Of a stretch of 64,000 nt of DNA, positions 28,279 to 37,349 are shown piece after piece. Position 1 is the first letter of the stretch; each line of letters opens with the position of its first letter. The notes under the pieces were generated by a model. It was not told the DNA's origin. It was given only the letters and a program-made list of their open reading frames with translations, and searched no databases. The stretch is from Billgrantia azerbaijanica (GTDB taxonomy: Bacteria; Pseudomonadota; Gammaproteobacteria; Pseudomonadales; Halomonadaceae): the NCBI GenBank assembly GCA_004551485.1, contig SBLD01000004.1:62001-126000 (forward strand), in the 5' to 3' direction. Made by a program: the position numbers and the translations under genes.

Positions 28279-31200
28279 ATGACGGAACTGACGGAGATTC
28301 AGGCCGCCTACTGGGTGGGGCGGCAGTCCAGGGAGTGGCTGGGGAGCGTTGCCGCCCATCTGTACGCGGAATTCGACAGCGATGCCCGGCTGGATGTAGG
28401 GCGCCTCCGCCATGCAGTCAGGCAGCTCTATGCGGCGCACCCGATGCTACGCCTGCAGGTCACCGACGAGGGGCGGCCGTCGGTGAGCTCGCAGGATGCC
28501 ATGCACGACCTGGTGGTTGATGACATGCGAGACCTCGATCCGCCGACCCTGGCGGCTTCGCTGGCGGGCAAGCGGCGGGGCAAATCGCACCAGCGGCTGG
28601 CGCTGGATCGAGGACGCGCGACCGAAATTAGCGTGAGCGTACTGCCCGAAGGGCGCTGGCGCTTGCATGTGGACGTCGACATGATCGCCGTTGACCCCGC
28701 GAGCTTTCTCGTGCTGATGGAGGATCTGGCCCGATGCTACGAAGCGCCCGAAGACCGACTCGTCATGCCGTCCGTTTCCTACCTCGACTATCTGGCGTGC
28801 TTGCGGGGTGACCGCGAGCTTGCGCGGCTACGGGAGCGCGACCGGCGATGGTGGCGTGGGCGCCTTGCGCAGATTCCGCCGGCGCCACCCCTGCCGTGGC
28901 GTGATGCCACCGGGCCGGTGCACAGCGAGCGGTTTTCGGCGCGGTTGGGAGCGGAGGAGCGTCGGTCGCTGGAGGTCACGGCGCGGCGTCATCGCCTGAC
29001 GCTATCGACGCTCATGCTGGCCCTCTTTGCCGACGTTTTGGGGACGGCCGCCGGCGCGAGCCGGTTTCGCCTGAACGTGCCCATGTTCTACCGTCATCCC
29101 ATTTGTGAGGGGGTGGAGAAGCTGGTGGGCGATTTCTCCAACCTCCTCATCCTGGGCGTGGAGCTGACCCCGGAGGCGTCGTTGGCAGCGCTCGGCGAGC
29201 GTCTCGCCGCCGAGATGGCCCAGCTCCTGTCGCACTCCGACTATTCCGGCGTCAGCGTCATGCGCGACCTATCGCGCCACCATGGCAGTACGCAGGTATC
29301 GCCCGTGGTCTTCACCGCCGGCCTGGATGTTCCGGGCGGCGAACTCTTTTCGCAGCGGGTGACCCGCAACTTCGGCAAACTGGCGTGGGTCGTGTCGCAA
29401 GGCCCCATGGTGGCGCTCGATGCGCAGGTCGCATCGGCGTATGGCGGTGTGCTGATCAACTGGGACGTTCGCCTCGACGCCATCCCCGAGCCCTGGCTGA
29501 GGTCGATGTTCGATGCCTATGTGGAACGGGTCAAGCGGCTCGCGGGCTCACCCGAGACCATGCGCCAAGCCATCGATTTCGGGCGCGGCTCGGGGGCTGA
29601 TCGGTCTGGAGCGCATCGCAAGATGGCAACCGGTGGGCGCCCCCTGACGCCCCTGCAGCAAGCGTATCTGCTGGGCAGGAGCGAACGGCTGCCACTCGGA
29701 GGCGTGGCCATGCAGGAGTTCCGGGAGTATCGGGGGCGTCTCGACCCCGCGGTACTCCGCCGGCGACTGGCCCAATTGGTGCGCCACCACGATGCCCTGC
29801 GGACCTGGATCGACATCGAGTCGCTGACGCAGCGCGTCGCGGAAGAGGCCGTGCTCCATCTGGATGAGCTGGACCTGCGCGAGGTCCCGCGTGCCGAAGC
29901 GTGGGAGCGCATCGCGGCCATGCGCGGCGACTATGCGCATCGCCTGTTCGACCCGTCGCGTCCACCTTGGCATCTGCTGCTGTTTCGGCTGCCCGAGCCG
30001 GAAGATCCGACCGCAGACAACTGCGTGATCTTCGTTCGCTTCGATGCCCTGATCGTGGACGGGCGGGCGATCGCCCACTTGATGGCAACCCTGTTCGCGA
30101 CTCATGAGTCCTCTGGCGGCAGGAAGGACGGGGTGGCCTCCCTTGCCGCGCCTCCCGCCATGCCGACGCGCCCGAGAGACGAGGCCGCGGCCTATTGGGC
30201 GGAGACGCTGCGAAGCGTCACCGGTCCGCCGCAACTGCCCTGGAAGCGGCCACTGGATACCCTCGGCGTGTCCCACTACCGGCGCGAGAGCTTGACCCTG
30301 TCCCGCGCTGATCTGGCCAGCCTCTCCCGGCTGGGGGCGGCGTACTCCCTGCTTCGCAACAGCGTGCTGACCGCCATCGTGCTCGACGTCCTGGCGCGCT
30401 GGACGAGCGATGCCGAACCGTGTGTCGCGGTACCCGTGGCGCTGCCGGCACGGGAGGGGCGCATGGCGAACGACTCGACCTTCATTGCCCTGCACTACGA
30501 TGCCAAGGGGGGCACGCTGCTCGAGCGCGCCCGCCGGGTCCAGGCCGACGTGTTGCAGGCGCTCGAGCATTTGGCTTTCTCCGGCGTTGACATCAACCGG
30601 CTACTGCTGCGCCGCAACGGAAGCGGCGTGGCCCTGCCGGTGGCCGTCACCAACGGCCTGTCATGGGAGACGCTGGCGCCGGACGCCCCGGTTCGGTGCC
30701 ATGGCGGTCTGACTCAGACGCCCCAGACGGCGATGGACATCCGCCTGACTCTGGATGAGCAGCGCAATCTGGTGTTGAGCATCGATCACGCGGAGCTGGC
30801 GCTGGACACCGAGCTGGTGCGCGACGTGCTCGAGGCGATCGAGCGTGCGATCGGGGCCGTCATTCGTCGCGGAGAGCTAGTTCTGACGGAGGGCGACTGT
30901 CTCGACCCTGCCCAGTGCCGTTGGGATAGCGCAGAGGACGACGTTGAGTGCTCGCGTTTTCTGGCACATACCGCTCAGCGCCTGTTCGACAGCGATGGCG
31001 GCAAGGCGGCGCTGATCCACGGTGATCGCCGCATCACCTATGGTGAGCTTGGGGGCGCCGTGTCGCGGGTCATGTCGGGACTGCAGCAGCACGGGCTGGC
31101 CGAGGGGGACGTGGTGGCGATCTGCCTGCCGCGCGGTCCCGAACACCTGATGCTGACCCTCGCCTGCGCCTTGCAGGGCGTGATCTGGGTGCCGGTGGAG

Positions 31201-32772
31201 GCAGGGGCGCCCGATGAACGCAGACGCTACCTGCTGGCGAACTGCCACCCCGACCTGGTGGTGGCCTTGGCGCCAGTCGAGGGTTTTCGGGTGGCCTCGC
31301 CTGAGCAACTGCTCGAGGCTGCTCCGGCCCAGCGCCCGAGCTTCGAGGATCTGGTCGAACGCAGCAGCGACGCCGCCCCGGCCTATTACCTCTACACGTC
31401 CGGCACCACCGGAAGGCCGAAGTGCGTGGTGCTGTCGAACCGAGCGACCTCCAACGTCATCGGCCGCACCCAGGCGGCCTGGCGGATCGGGGCCGAGGAC
31501 GTGTTCCTCTCGGCGACGCCGCTGCACCATGACATGTCGGTGTTCGACGTCTTCGGCTCGCTGAGTGCGGGGGCGACCCTAGTACTCCCCACCGCCGAGG
31601 AGGAGAAGGACGCCATTCACTGGAACCGTCTCGTGCGAGAGCACGGCGTCAGCGTGTGGTGCTCAGTGCCTGCGATCCTCGAAATGCTGCTGGCCTGCCA
31701 AAGGGACGATTCGCTGCGCTCGCTGCGACTGATCGCGCAGGGTGGCGACTACATCAAGCCGGCCACCATCGCGGCGCTGCGCCGGCTGCTGCCGAATGTC
31801 AGGCTGTTCTCGCTGGGCGGGCCCACCGAAACCACCATCTGGAGCATCTGGCACGAGATCACCCGGGACGATGTGAACGTCATTCCCTACGGCCGACCGC
31901 TGCCGGGCAATCGCTATTTCGTCTGCAACGAGGCGCAGACGCACTGTCCCCCGTCGGTCGTGGGCAGGATCTACACCGCCGGGATCAACCTGGCGCTCGG
32001 TTATCTGAAGGACGGCGAACTCCAGCAGAGCGACTTCGTCACGCTGTCCGACGAGCGCGGCCGGCCGGTCCGGGCGTTCAGAACCGGCGACCTGGGCCGC
32101 TATCGCCGGGATGGCTCGCTGCTCTTCGCCGGGCGGGTCAACGGCTACGTGAAGGTGCGCGGCGTGCGCGTGTCGCTACCGGACATCGAGAACGAGCTGT
32201 CCGGGCATCCCGGGGTGCGGCAGGTACTGGTCGTGGACCACGATGCGCGATTGGGCGAGACGGCCCTGGGGGCCCTGTACGTCGCCACAGGCGACGACGA
32301 GATTCCCGCGTCCGAGCTGAGGCGCTTTGCGCGGCACCACCTGCCCGAGTCCCACGTGCCCGGCTGCTACCTGCGCGTTGCTGCCTTGCCCTTGTCAGGC
32401 AACGGCAAGCCGGACCGCCAGGAGGCGAGACGCCTCCTGGCGATGGCCGGCGATGCCTCCCGACCCGGCTGGCGCGCCGACCCGTCGCCCGCCGGTCGGG
32501 TGCTGGCCATCTACCGTGAGATCATCGGCAAGCCCGCTCAGGGAAGCCTTCACAAGCGCTCGAATTTCCTGGCCATGGGGCTGTTGCCTTCGCACCTGGG
32601 GGCGATCGCATCCCGTCTGGACGAGGCGTTCGGTGTGCGTCCGCCGATTGAGACGCTGATGCGTTGCCGAACGGCGGAGGAGGTCGCCCAATTGTTGCAG
32701 CGTCTGCTGCCACGTCCGGCTGGCGGCGCCACGGAGGCGCAATCGGCCCAACGTCTGTCCGTCGATGGTTGA
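28279..32772 (+). CDS. NRPS Cy-Cy-A with defective carrier domain (front half of VibF)
   Basis: The protein has 1497 residues from ATG 28279. Domains: Cy1 (about 1-430) with the heterocyclisation motif D134-MIAV-D139-PA-S142; Cy2 (about 455-880) with D589-ALIV-D594-GRA, Ser replaced by Ala; an adenylation domain (about 930-1380) with YTSGTTGRPK, HDMSVFDVFG (the specificity Asp present), GGPTETTIW and GNGKPDR (K1377). After it a carrier-like segment has MGLLPSHL (1433-1440), where Pro falls at the usual serine place. Tandem Cy then A is the head of vibriobactin synthetase VibF, which activates Thr and makes a DHB-methyloxazoline. The amino acid here should be Thr, Ser or Cys. The TTG seven codons upstream is less likely as start. 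Confidence 0.92.
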   Translation: MTELTEIQAAYWVGRQSREWLGSVAAHLYAEFDSDARLDVGRLRHAVRQLYAAHPMLRLQVTDEGRPSVSSQDAMHDLVVDDMRDLDPPTLAASLAGKRRGKSHQRLALDRGRATEISVSVLPEGRWRLHVDVDMIAVDPASFLVLMEDLARCYEAPEDRLVMPSVSYLDYLACLRGDRELARLRERDRRWWRGRLAQIPPAPPLPWRDATGPVHSERFSARLGAEERRSLEVTARRHRLTLSTLMLALFADVLGTAAGASRFRLNVPMFYRHPICEGVEKLVGDFSNLLILGVELTPEASLAALGERLAAEMAQLLSHSDYSGVSVMRDLSRHHGSTQVSPVVFTAGLDVPGGELFSQRVTRNFGKLAWVVSQGPMVALDAQVASAYGGVLINWDVRLDAIPEPWLRSMFDAYVERVKRLAGSPETMRQAIDFGRGSGADRSGAHRKMATGGRPLTPLQQAYLLGRSERLPLGGVAMQEFREYRGRLDPAVLRRRLAQLVRHHDALRTWIDIESLTQRVAEEAVLHLDELDLREVPRAEAWERIAAMRGDYAHRLFDPSRPPWHLLLFRLPEPEDPTADNCVIFVRFDALIVDGRAIAHLMATLFATHESSGGRKDGVASLAAPPAMPTRPRDEAAAYWAETLRSVTGPPQLPWKRPLDTLGVSHYRRESLTLSRADLASLSRLGAAYSLLRNSVLTAIVLDVLARWTSDAEPCVAVPVALPAREGRMANDSTFIALHYDAKGGTLLERARRVQADVLQALEHLAFSGVDINRLLLRRNGSGVALPVAVTNGLSWETLAPDAPVRCHGGLTQTPQTAMDIRLTLDEQRNLVLSIDHAELALDTELVRDVLEAIERAIGAVIRRGELVLTEGDCLDPAQCRWDSAEDDVECSRFLAHTAQRLFDSDGGKAALIHGDRRITYGELGGAVSRVMSGLQQHGLAEGDVVAICLPRGPEHLMLTLACALQGVIWVPVEAGAPDERRRYLLANCHPDLVVALAPVEGFRVASPEQLLEAAPAQRPSFEDLVERSSDAAPAYYLYTSGTTGRPKCVVLSNRATSNVIGRTQAAWRIGAEDVFLSATPLHHDMSVFDVFGSLSAGATLVLPTAEEEKDAIHWNRLVREHGVSVWCSVPAILEMLLACQRDDSLRSLRLIAQGGDYIKPATIAALRRLLPNVRLFSLGGPTETTIWSIWHEITRDDVNVIPYGRPLPGNRYFVCNEAQTHCPPSVVGRIYTAGINLALGYLKDGELQQSDFVTLSDERGRPVRAFRTGDLGRYRRDGSLLFAGRVNGYVKVRGVRVSLPDIENELSGHPGVRQVLVVDHDARLGETALGALYVATGDDEIPASELRRFARHHLPESHVPGCYLRVAALPLSGNGKPDRQEARRLLAMAGDASRPGWRADPSPAGRVLAIYREIIGKPAQGSLHKRSNFLAMGLLPSHLGAIASRLDEAFGVRPPIETLMRCRTAEEVAQLLQRLLPRPAGGATEAQSAQRLSVDG

Positions 32773-32783
32773 GGAGGGAGCCA

Positions 32784-34124
32784 ATGGGCCAGGAAAGGCG
32801 CTTATGTGCGAGCCGTGGCTGGATGCCGCTCACGCTGGCACAGCTGGATTTCTGGGAGGAGTACGCGTTGCACCCGGACCAGTCGGTCTCCACGGTCGCG
32901 CACTGCCTCGATATCGAGGGTGCGGTCGACCAGCCGGCGCTGGTCGAGGCCATCACTCGGACGGTTCATGAGGCCGACATTCTGTCGGTGCGCTTTCGTC
33001 TGCAGTCGGGTGGGGGCGAACCGCAGCAGCGCTGCGACACGGTGCAGGCACCCATGCTGGAGCTGCGCGACCTTCGCGGGCAGCCGGCCCCGCTGCAGGC
33101 CGCGCGACGGCTCATGCGAGAGGACCTAGAGTCCCGGCTCGACCTGATGCGGCAGCCGCTATCCGCACAGTGGCTGTTGCGTGTGGGGGAACGCCGCTAT
33201 CTCTGGTACAGCCGCGGGCATCACATCATCCTCGACGGATACGGCATGGTGCTGCTCGAACGGCGCTGCGCGCAGCTGTACGCCCATCTGCTGGGGGCTG
33301 GGGAGGCCGGAGAGCCGCTGCGCCCGTTCGCCAGTTTCCTCGACGAGGAGACAGCCTATCGCGGCAGTCGGCGATTCGACGAAGACCGGCGCTACTGGCA
33401 GGCCTATCTCGATGCCAGCCCCAAGCTTCCCGTGCTGCGCAAGGGGGCTGACGCCGACACCGACGCGACAGAGGAACTGCATGCCGAGGTGGCGCTCCCC
33501 GGAGAGTTTGCTCATCGTCTGAGAGAGCTGTCGGACGCGACCGGGATCGGCTGGCCGGATCTACTGGTTATGCTGTCGGGAGCCTACCTCCTGCAGTACT
33601 CGATGGCGACGGGCGAGAAGGACTCGTTGCCGGTGTGGCTCCCCTTCATGAGCCGCTGGGGGAGCGTCGCTGCCCATATTCCCTCGCTAGCGGTCAATAT
33701 CCTGCCGCTCCACCTGAGCGCAGTGAGCGGAGAGCCCCTGGGAGACTTCTTGAAAAGGGTGGCACGCGTCCTGCGCCAGCAGCGTCGCCACGGACGGTAT
33801 CGCATCGAGCAGATTGCCGCCGATAGAGGGTTGGCCAAGGGCACTCGGTTCCTGTTCTCGCCACTGATCAACGTGCTGCCTTTCGATCCGCCGGCCTTCG
33901 AGGACTGTCGCGTCACTCGGCGGGTTCTCGCCAGCGGTCCGGGGGATGGCTTCGACCTCACCTATCGCGGGCGCAGTGACGGTACGTCGCTGCACCTCAG
34001 CCTCGATGCTGACCCCGCAGCGATCGCCCAGGAGGCTTTCGACCGGCATCGACGTGAACTGCCGGCATTCCTGTCGCGGGCCGTGGCGACAGGCACCCTG
34101 TCGACATCGCTGGGGTGCCTGTGA
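32784..34124 (+). CDS. Free-standing condensation enzyme, VibH-like amide synthase
   Basis: This 446-residue protein is a single condensation domain with the catalytic HHIILD (H146, H147, D151) followed by GYG, and a start LTLAQLDFWEEY typical of domains that take an aryl-carrier donor. VibH, about the same length, joins DHB from the VibB carrier to an amine of free norspermidine. The same job with a polyamine is the best guess here; the amine cannot be read from sequence. ATG 32784 follows GAGGAGGGAG and comes 11 bp after the stop of the Cy-Cy-A gene. The upstream-extended frame to 32664 overlaps that gene and was rejected. Confidence 0.9.
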   Translation: MGQERRLCASRGWMPLTLAQLDFWEEYALHPDQSVSTVAHCLDIEGAVDQPALVEAITRTVHEADILSVRFRLQSGGGEPQQRCDTVQAPMLELRDLRGQPAPLQAARRLMREDLESRLDLMRQPLSAQWLLRVGERRYLWYSRGHHIILDGYGMVLLERRCAQLYAHLLGAGEAGEPLRPFASFLDEETAYRGSRRFDEDRRYWQAYLDASPKLPVLRKGADADTDATEELHAEVALPGEFAHRLRELSDATGIGWPDLLVMLSGAYLLQYSMATGEKDSLPVWLPFMSRWGSVAAHIPSLAVNILPLHLSAVSGEPLGDFLKRVARVLRQQRRHGRYRIEQIAADRGLAKGTRFLFSPLINVLPFDPPAFEDCRVTRRVLASGPGDGFDLTYRGRSDGTSLHLSLDADPAAIAQEAFDRHRRELPAFLSRAVATGTLSTSLGCL

Positions 34125-34241
34125 ACCAGCGCACTGTTCGGTGGTACGGCCGGCGTGATCCTGACCGAAGTGGTGTCGTCGGCTGGCGTGAATGTGGAAT
34201 CAACTGGCCGTTCGTCGGCCGGAGGACGAGGAGTGGAAGTG

Positions 34242-36503
34242 ATGGACTACGTTGATGAGTCGCTCGATGCGACGGGGTCGCGAGAACGTGGCCGGCCGGC
34301 TGGTGAGCACGAGCAACGCATGTGGCTGCTCCAACAGCAGTATCCGGAAGCGGTACACGCTCATGCCCTGACCTATCGGCTCGTGGGGCGGCCCGACGTC
34401 GACCCATTGAATGCTGCCGTACAGGAGGCGCTGAGGGCCCCCGAACTCAACGTCCGATATCGTTTCGGCGAAGATGGGGTGTTACGCCGGTTGAGCGCCG
34501 AGGGGGCGGCAGACGGGCCGAGCCTGACCTGCATGAGCGTCGAGTCGACGAGTGAGGCCATGGAGGCGTTGGTGCGCCGGCAGGAGAGACCCTGGGATCT
34601 CGCCGAGGAAGCCCCGCTCCGCTGTTGCCTGTTGCTAACGCCGGATGCGGCGATTCTCGGCCTGATCGTGAATCGGGTCATCGACATGACGGCATCTGCG
34701 GCGTGGCTCCAGCGGTTTGCCAGCTTCGTGCAGGGGGAGGGCGCGGCACCTGGAGGATTCGGTTCGGCGCTCTCGGGCTGGAGTCAACAGGAGACCGAAA
34801 CGGATGTCTCGGCCCCCTATCAGGAAGCAGTGGCAGGCCGCGACACCGCGGTGGGCGGCAGCGAGATTCTCGATCTGCTGCTCGAGGCGTTTCGCCAGGC
34901 GCTGGATGCCCCCGATATGACTGCCGATGACGACTTCTTCGATCTCGGGGGGCATTCGCTGATTGCGACGCGCATCATCGGGCGGCTGTTGAGCGAGCAG
35001 GGTATCGAAGTGCACCTCAACGACCTGTTCAGTTATCCGACGGCAGCGGCCCTGGCCGAGCATGCGCGGCACCTGCCCCGCGCCGAAGGGCAAGAGCAGG
35101 GCGGGGCGGTCGTCCGCAGCGAGATGCATCGGGTGCCGCTGTCGCTGGCGCAGCGGTCGCTGTGGAAGGTCTACGCGGCCTTCGGGTTCAACCAGATCTT
35201 CAACATCCCCTTTGCGCTCCGCTTCCTGGATTGCGTGGACGAGGCAGCCTTCAAGCATGCGTTTCTCGATCTGCTGGAACGTCACCCCGGGTTACGCACC
35301 CTGTTTCACCAACACGATGGGCAGGTCTGGCAGGAAGTGGTGCCATTCGACGAGGTGCTGCGCTACGAGTGGTTCTGGTATTCCCATGAATCCCGCGGAG
35401 TGCCGCTGAAGGCAGAGGCATCGCATCGCTTCGACCTGGCCCGTGAGCTGCCTTTACGCATTCGTTTCCTGATCGATGAGGAAACGGGCGAGCAGATCGT
35501 CTCGCTGCTCTTCCATCACATCGTGCTGGATGAGTGGTCGGTCAATCTCATGATGGAGGAGCTGGAGCAGGCCTACCGCGACCGGGTGGCGGGCAACCAG
35601 CCAGCGTGGCGGCAACAGCCCCTGCCGTTCCACGAATTCGCGTTAAGGCAGCACGCTGCTGGAGTGAACCAGGCGCATCTCGACTACTGGACGGAGAGGT
35701 TGCGTGGTGCCCCGCCGCCCAAGCCGCTGCGGGCGGACTCAGCGACTGCAAGAGGGGCGGGCGAACTGGCGTCCAGCGCGGGGGGCTGGGTGGAATTCAA
35801 GCTGGAACGCGATGTCGCCGCTGGCCTCTATGGGTTGGCCAAGCGCAACGGCGCCTCCCTGTTCAATGTGGTCTATGCAGCGATTGCCGCTTCGATTCAG
35901 CACCTGGGGGCCTTGGACGAGATCGTCATCGGCACCTCGGCTTCGGGCCGGACCGATGCGGACTTCTTCGACACTATCGGCTATTTCACCACGGTGGTGG
36001 CGCATCGTATCGGTTTTCCCGAAACCATGACCCTGGCTGGCTTGATCACGCAGGTAAAGCACACCATCAACGAATCCATGCCTCATGCCGACATTCCCAT
36101 CGACCTGGTCGAGGAAGCCTTAGCTACCGGGACGGAGCGCGGGCGTGATCGCATGTTCGAGGTCTTTATCCAACTGCATGCGAAGAACAAGCTGAACGGC
36201 GCCTTCACGCTGCGGGATGGCAAGCGCCTCGAGTTCCGCCAGATCGATCCGGAAAAGGACGAATCCCTGTTGGGGTTGCAGTTCGAGGTACTAGAAGAGG
36301 TGGTCGAGGGTGAGAACGATGTCCGAGTGATGATGAGCTACCGTGCCGATCACTACGGTCCCGAGCAGGTCGAGCGGATCAAGCAGAGCGTCGACGAGAC
36401 GTTCACACGGTTTGCCCGAGTCACCGATGCCGAGATACCGCTGGCTTCTTTGCAGGGGCTGGGCTCCACGCTTACGCTTGAATCTCATGATCGCTGGAGA
36501 TAG
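34242..36503 (+). CDS. NRPS half-C, PCP, C (rear half of VibF)
   Basis: The protein has 753 residues from ATG 34242 (GAGGAG upstream; a GTG at 34155 is possible). Residues about 20-180 resemble only the first half of a condensation domain, and the HHxxxD site reads VNRVID (143-148), so it should be inactive. A peptidyl carrier (about 205-285) has S239 in DLGGHSLIAT. A full C domain (about 295-740) has HHIVLDEWS (H425, H426, D430). C-PCP-C is the rear of VibF. Its carrier must accept the amino acid from the A domain encoded two genes upstream, in trans. The final C domain should release the DHB-oxazoline onto the DHB-polyamine made by the VibH-like protein. Confidence 0.9.
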   Translation: MDYVDESLDATGSRERGRPAGEHEQRMWLLQQQYPEAVHAHALTYRLVGRPDVDPLNAAVQEALRAPELNVRYRFGEDGVLRRLSAEGAADGPSLTCMSVESTSEAMEALVRRQERPWDLAEEAPLRCCLLLTPDAAILGLIVNRVIDMTASAAWLQRFASFVQGEGAAPGGFGSALSGWSQQETETDVSAPYQEAVAGRDTAVGGSEILDLLLEAFRQALDAPDMTADDDFFDLGGHSLIATRIIGRLLSEQGIEVHLNDLFSYPTAAALAEHARHLPRAEGQEQGGAVVRSEMHRVPLSLAQRSLWKVYAAFGFNQIFNIPFALRFLDCVDEAAFKHAFLDLLERHPGLRTLFHQHDGQVWQEVVPFDEVLRYEWFWYSHESRGVPLKAEASHRFDLARELPLRIRFLIDEETGEQIVSLLFHHIVLDEWSVNLMMEELEQAYRDRVAGNQPAWRQQPLPFHEFALRQHAAGVNQAHLDYWTERLRGAPPPKPLRADSATARGAGELASSAGGWVEFKLERDVAAGLYGLAKRNGASLFNVVYAAIAASIQHLGALDEIVIGTSASGRTDADFFDTIGYFTTVVAHRIGFPETMTLAGLITQVKHTINESMPHADIPIDLVEEALATGTERGRDRMFEVFIQLHAKNKLNGAFTLRDGKRLEFRQIDPEKDESLLGLQFEVLEEVVEGENDVRVMMSYRADHYGPEQVERIKQSVDETFTRFARVTDAEIPLASLQGLGSTLTLESHDRWR

Positions 36504-36506
36504 ATC

Positions 36507-36634
36507 GCGAAGCCGAAAATCAGCATCGTCACCCTGGGCGTGAATGATCTGGAGAGGGAGAGGGCCTCTCGCTTTATGGCGAAGGGCTGGGTCTTCCGAA
36601 ATACGACTTTGAAGGCAAGGGGATTTCGTTCTGG
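36507..36634 (+). pseudogene. Frameshifted fragment of a VOC-family gene
   Basis: The bases right after the NRPS stop codon match the first 125 bp or so of the VOC gene at 45180: AKPKISIVTLGVNDLER in one frame, then GEGLGLPKYDFEGKGISF in another. A small rearrangement near 36555 breaks the frame and similarity stops at about 36632. It is a decayed partial duplicate marking the right edge of the siderophore block. Confidence 0.8.
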
Positions 36635-36706
36635 CTGGTTGTTACTTGGCGCGAAGGTTTCTATACCTTGGAGCGAGCGGTTGGACCGCCAGCTTTCCTG
36701 ATCTCG

Positions 36707-36737
36707 GGAAGCCCCCCTCATAGAGCCGGGGGCTTCC
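36707..36737. terminator. Terminator between NRPS operon and GST gene
   Basis: A perfect 10-bp stem GGAAGCCCCC / GGGGGCTTCC with an 11-base loop lies between converging transcripts. It ends the NRPS operon on the plus strand and the GST/PNPOx pair on the minus strand. Confidence 0.7.
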
Positions 36738-36755
36738 GTATGACTCGTCGATCAC

Positions 36756-37349
36756 CTACACGCCCGGCATCGGCAGGAAGTCGGGCAGTTCCTTGATCCG
36801 GTTGATCCACTGGCGAATGTGCGGGTAGGGCTCGAGGGATACGCCGCCTTCGGGGGCGAGGGCGACATAGGGGAACACCGCGCACTCGGCGATGGTGGGT
36901 CGGTCCAGTGCCAGCCAGTGGTGACGGGACAGGTGCGTGTCGATCAGCGGCAGGATGTGTGCCGAGCGGTGCAGGGTGTCGGCCTTGTCGATCGCATAGC
37001 CGAACTTGTCCACCAGGCGTGCCGCATTGGGACCGTTCTGGACTTCGTTGGCCGCCGTCGACAACCACTGGACGACTTCGGCCATTTGCGCGGGATCGCG
37101 CGGCAGCCACGCCTCTTTTTCGTAGCGGGTGGCGAGATACACCAGGATCGCCTGGGAATCGCGCAGCACCACCTTGCCATCGACCAGAATGGGGATCTCA
37201 CCCCAGAGGTTGAGTTCGATCAGGGGCGGGCGCTTGTGCTCGCCATCAAGAAAATCCACCGCCTCGATATCGAGGGGGATACCGGCCAAACTGGCGAACA
37301 GGCGCACCTTGTAGCAGTTGCCGGAAAGTTCCAGATCATAGAGTTTCAT
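36756..37349 (-). CDS. Glutathione S-transferase family protein
   Basis: This 197-residue cytosolic protein has a thioredoxin-like N-terminal domain (MKLYDLELSGNCYKVRL, NLWGEIPILVDG, LRDSQAILVYLA) binding glutathione and an all-helical C-terminal domain. The start at 37349 has GAGGAG upstream. The substrate is unknown. It overlaps the preceding PNPOx-like gene by 14 bases, so the two form an operon facing away from the LysR gene at 38152. Confidence 0.88.
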   Translation of the reverse strand: MKLYDLELSGNCYKVRLFASLAGIPLDIEAVDFLDGEHKRPPLIELNLWGEIPILVDGKVVLRDSQAILVYLATRYEKEAWLPRDPAQMAEVVQWLSTAANEVQNGPNAARLVDKFGYAIDKADTLHRSAHILPLIDTHLSRHHWLALDRPTIAECAVFPYVALAPEGGVSLEPYPHIRQWINRIKELPDFLPMPGV

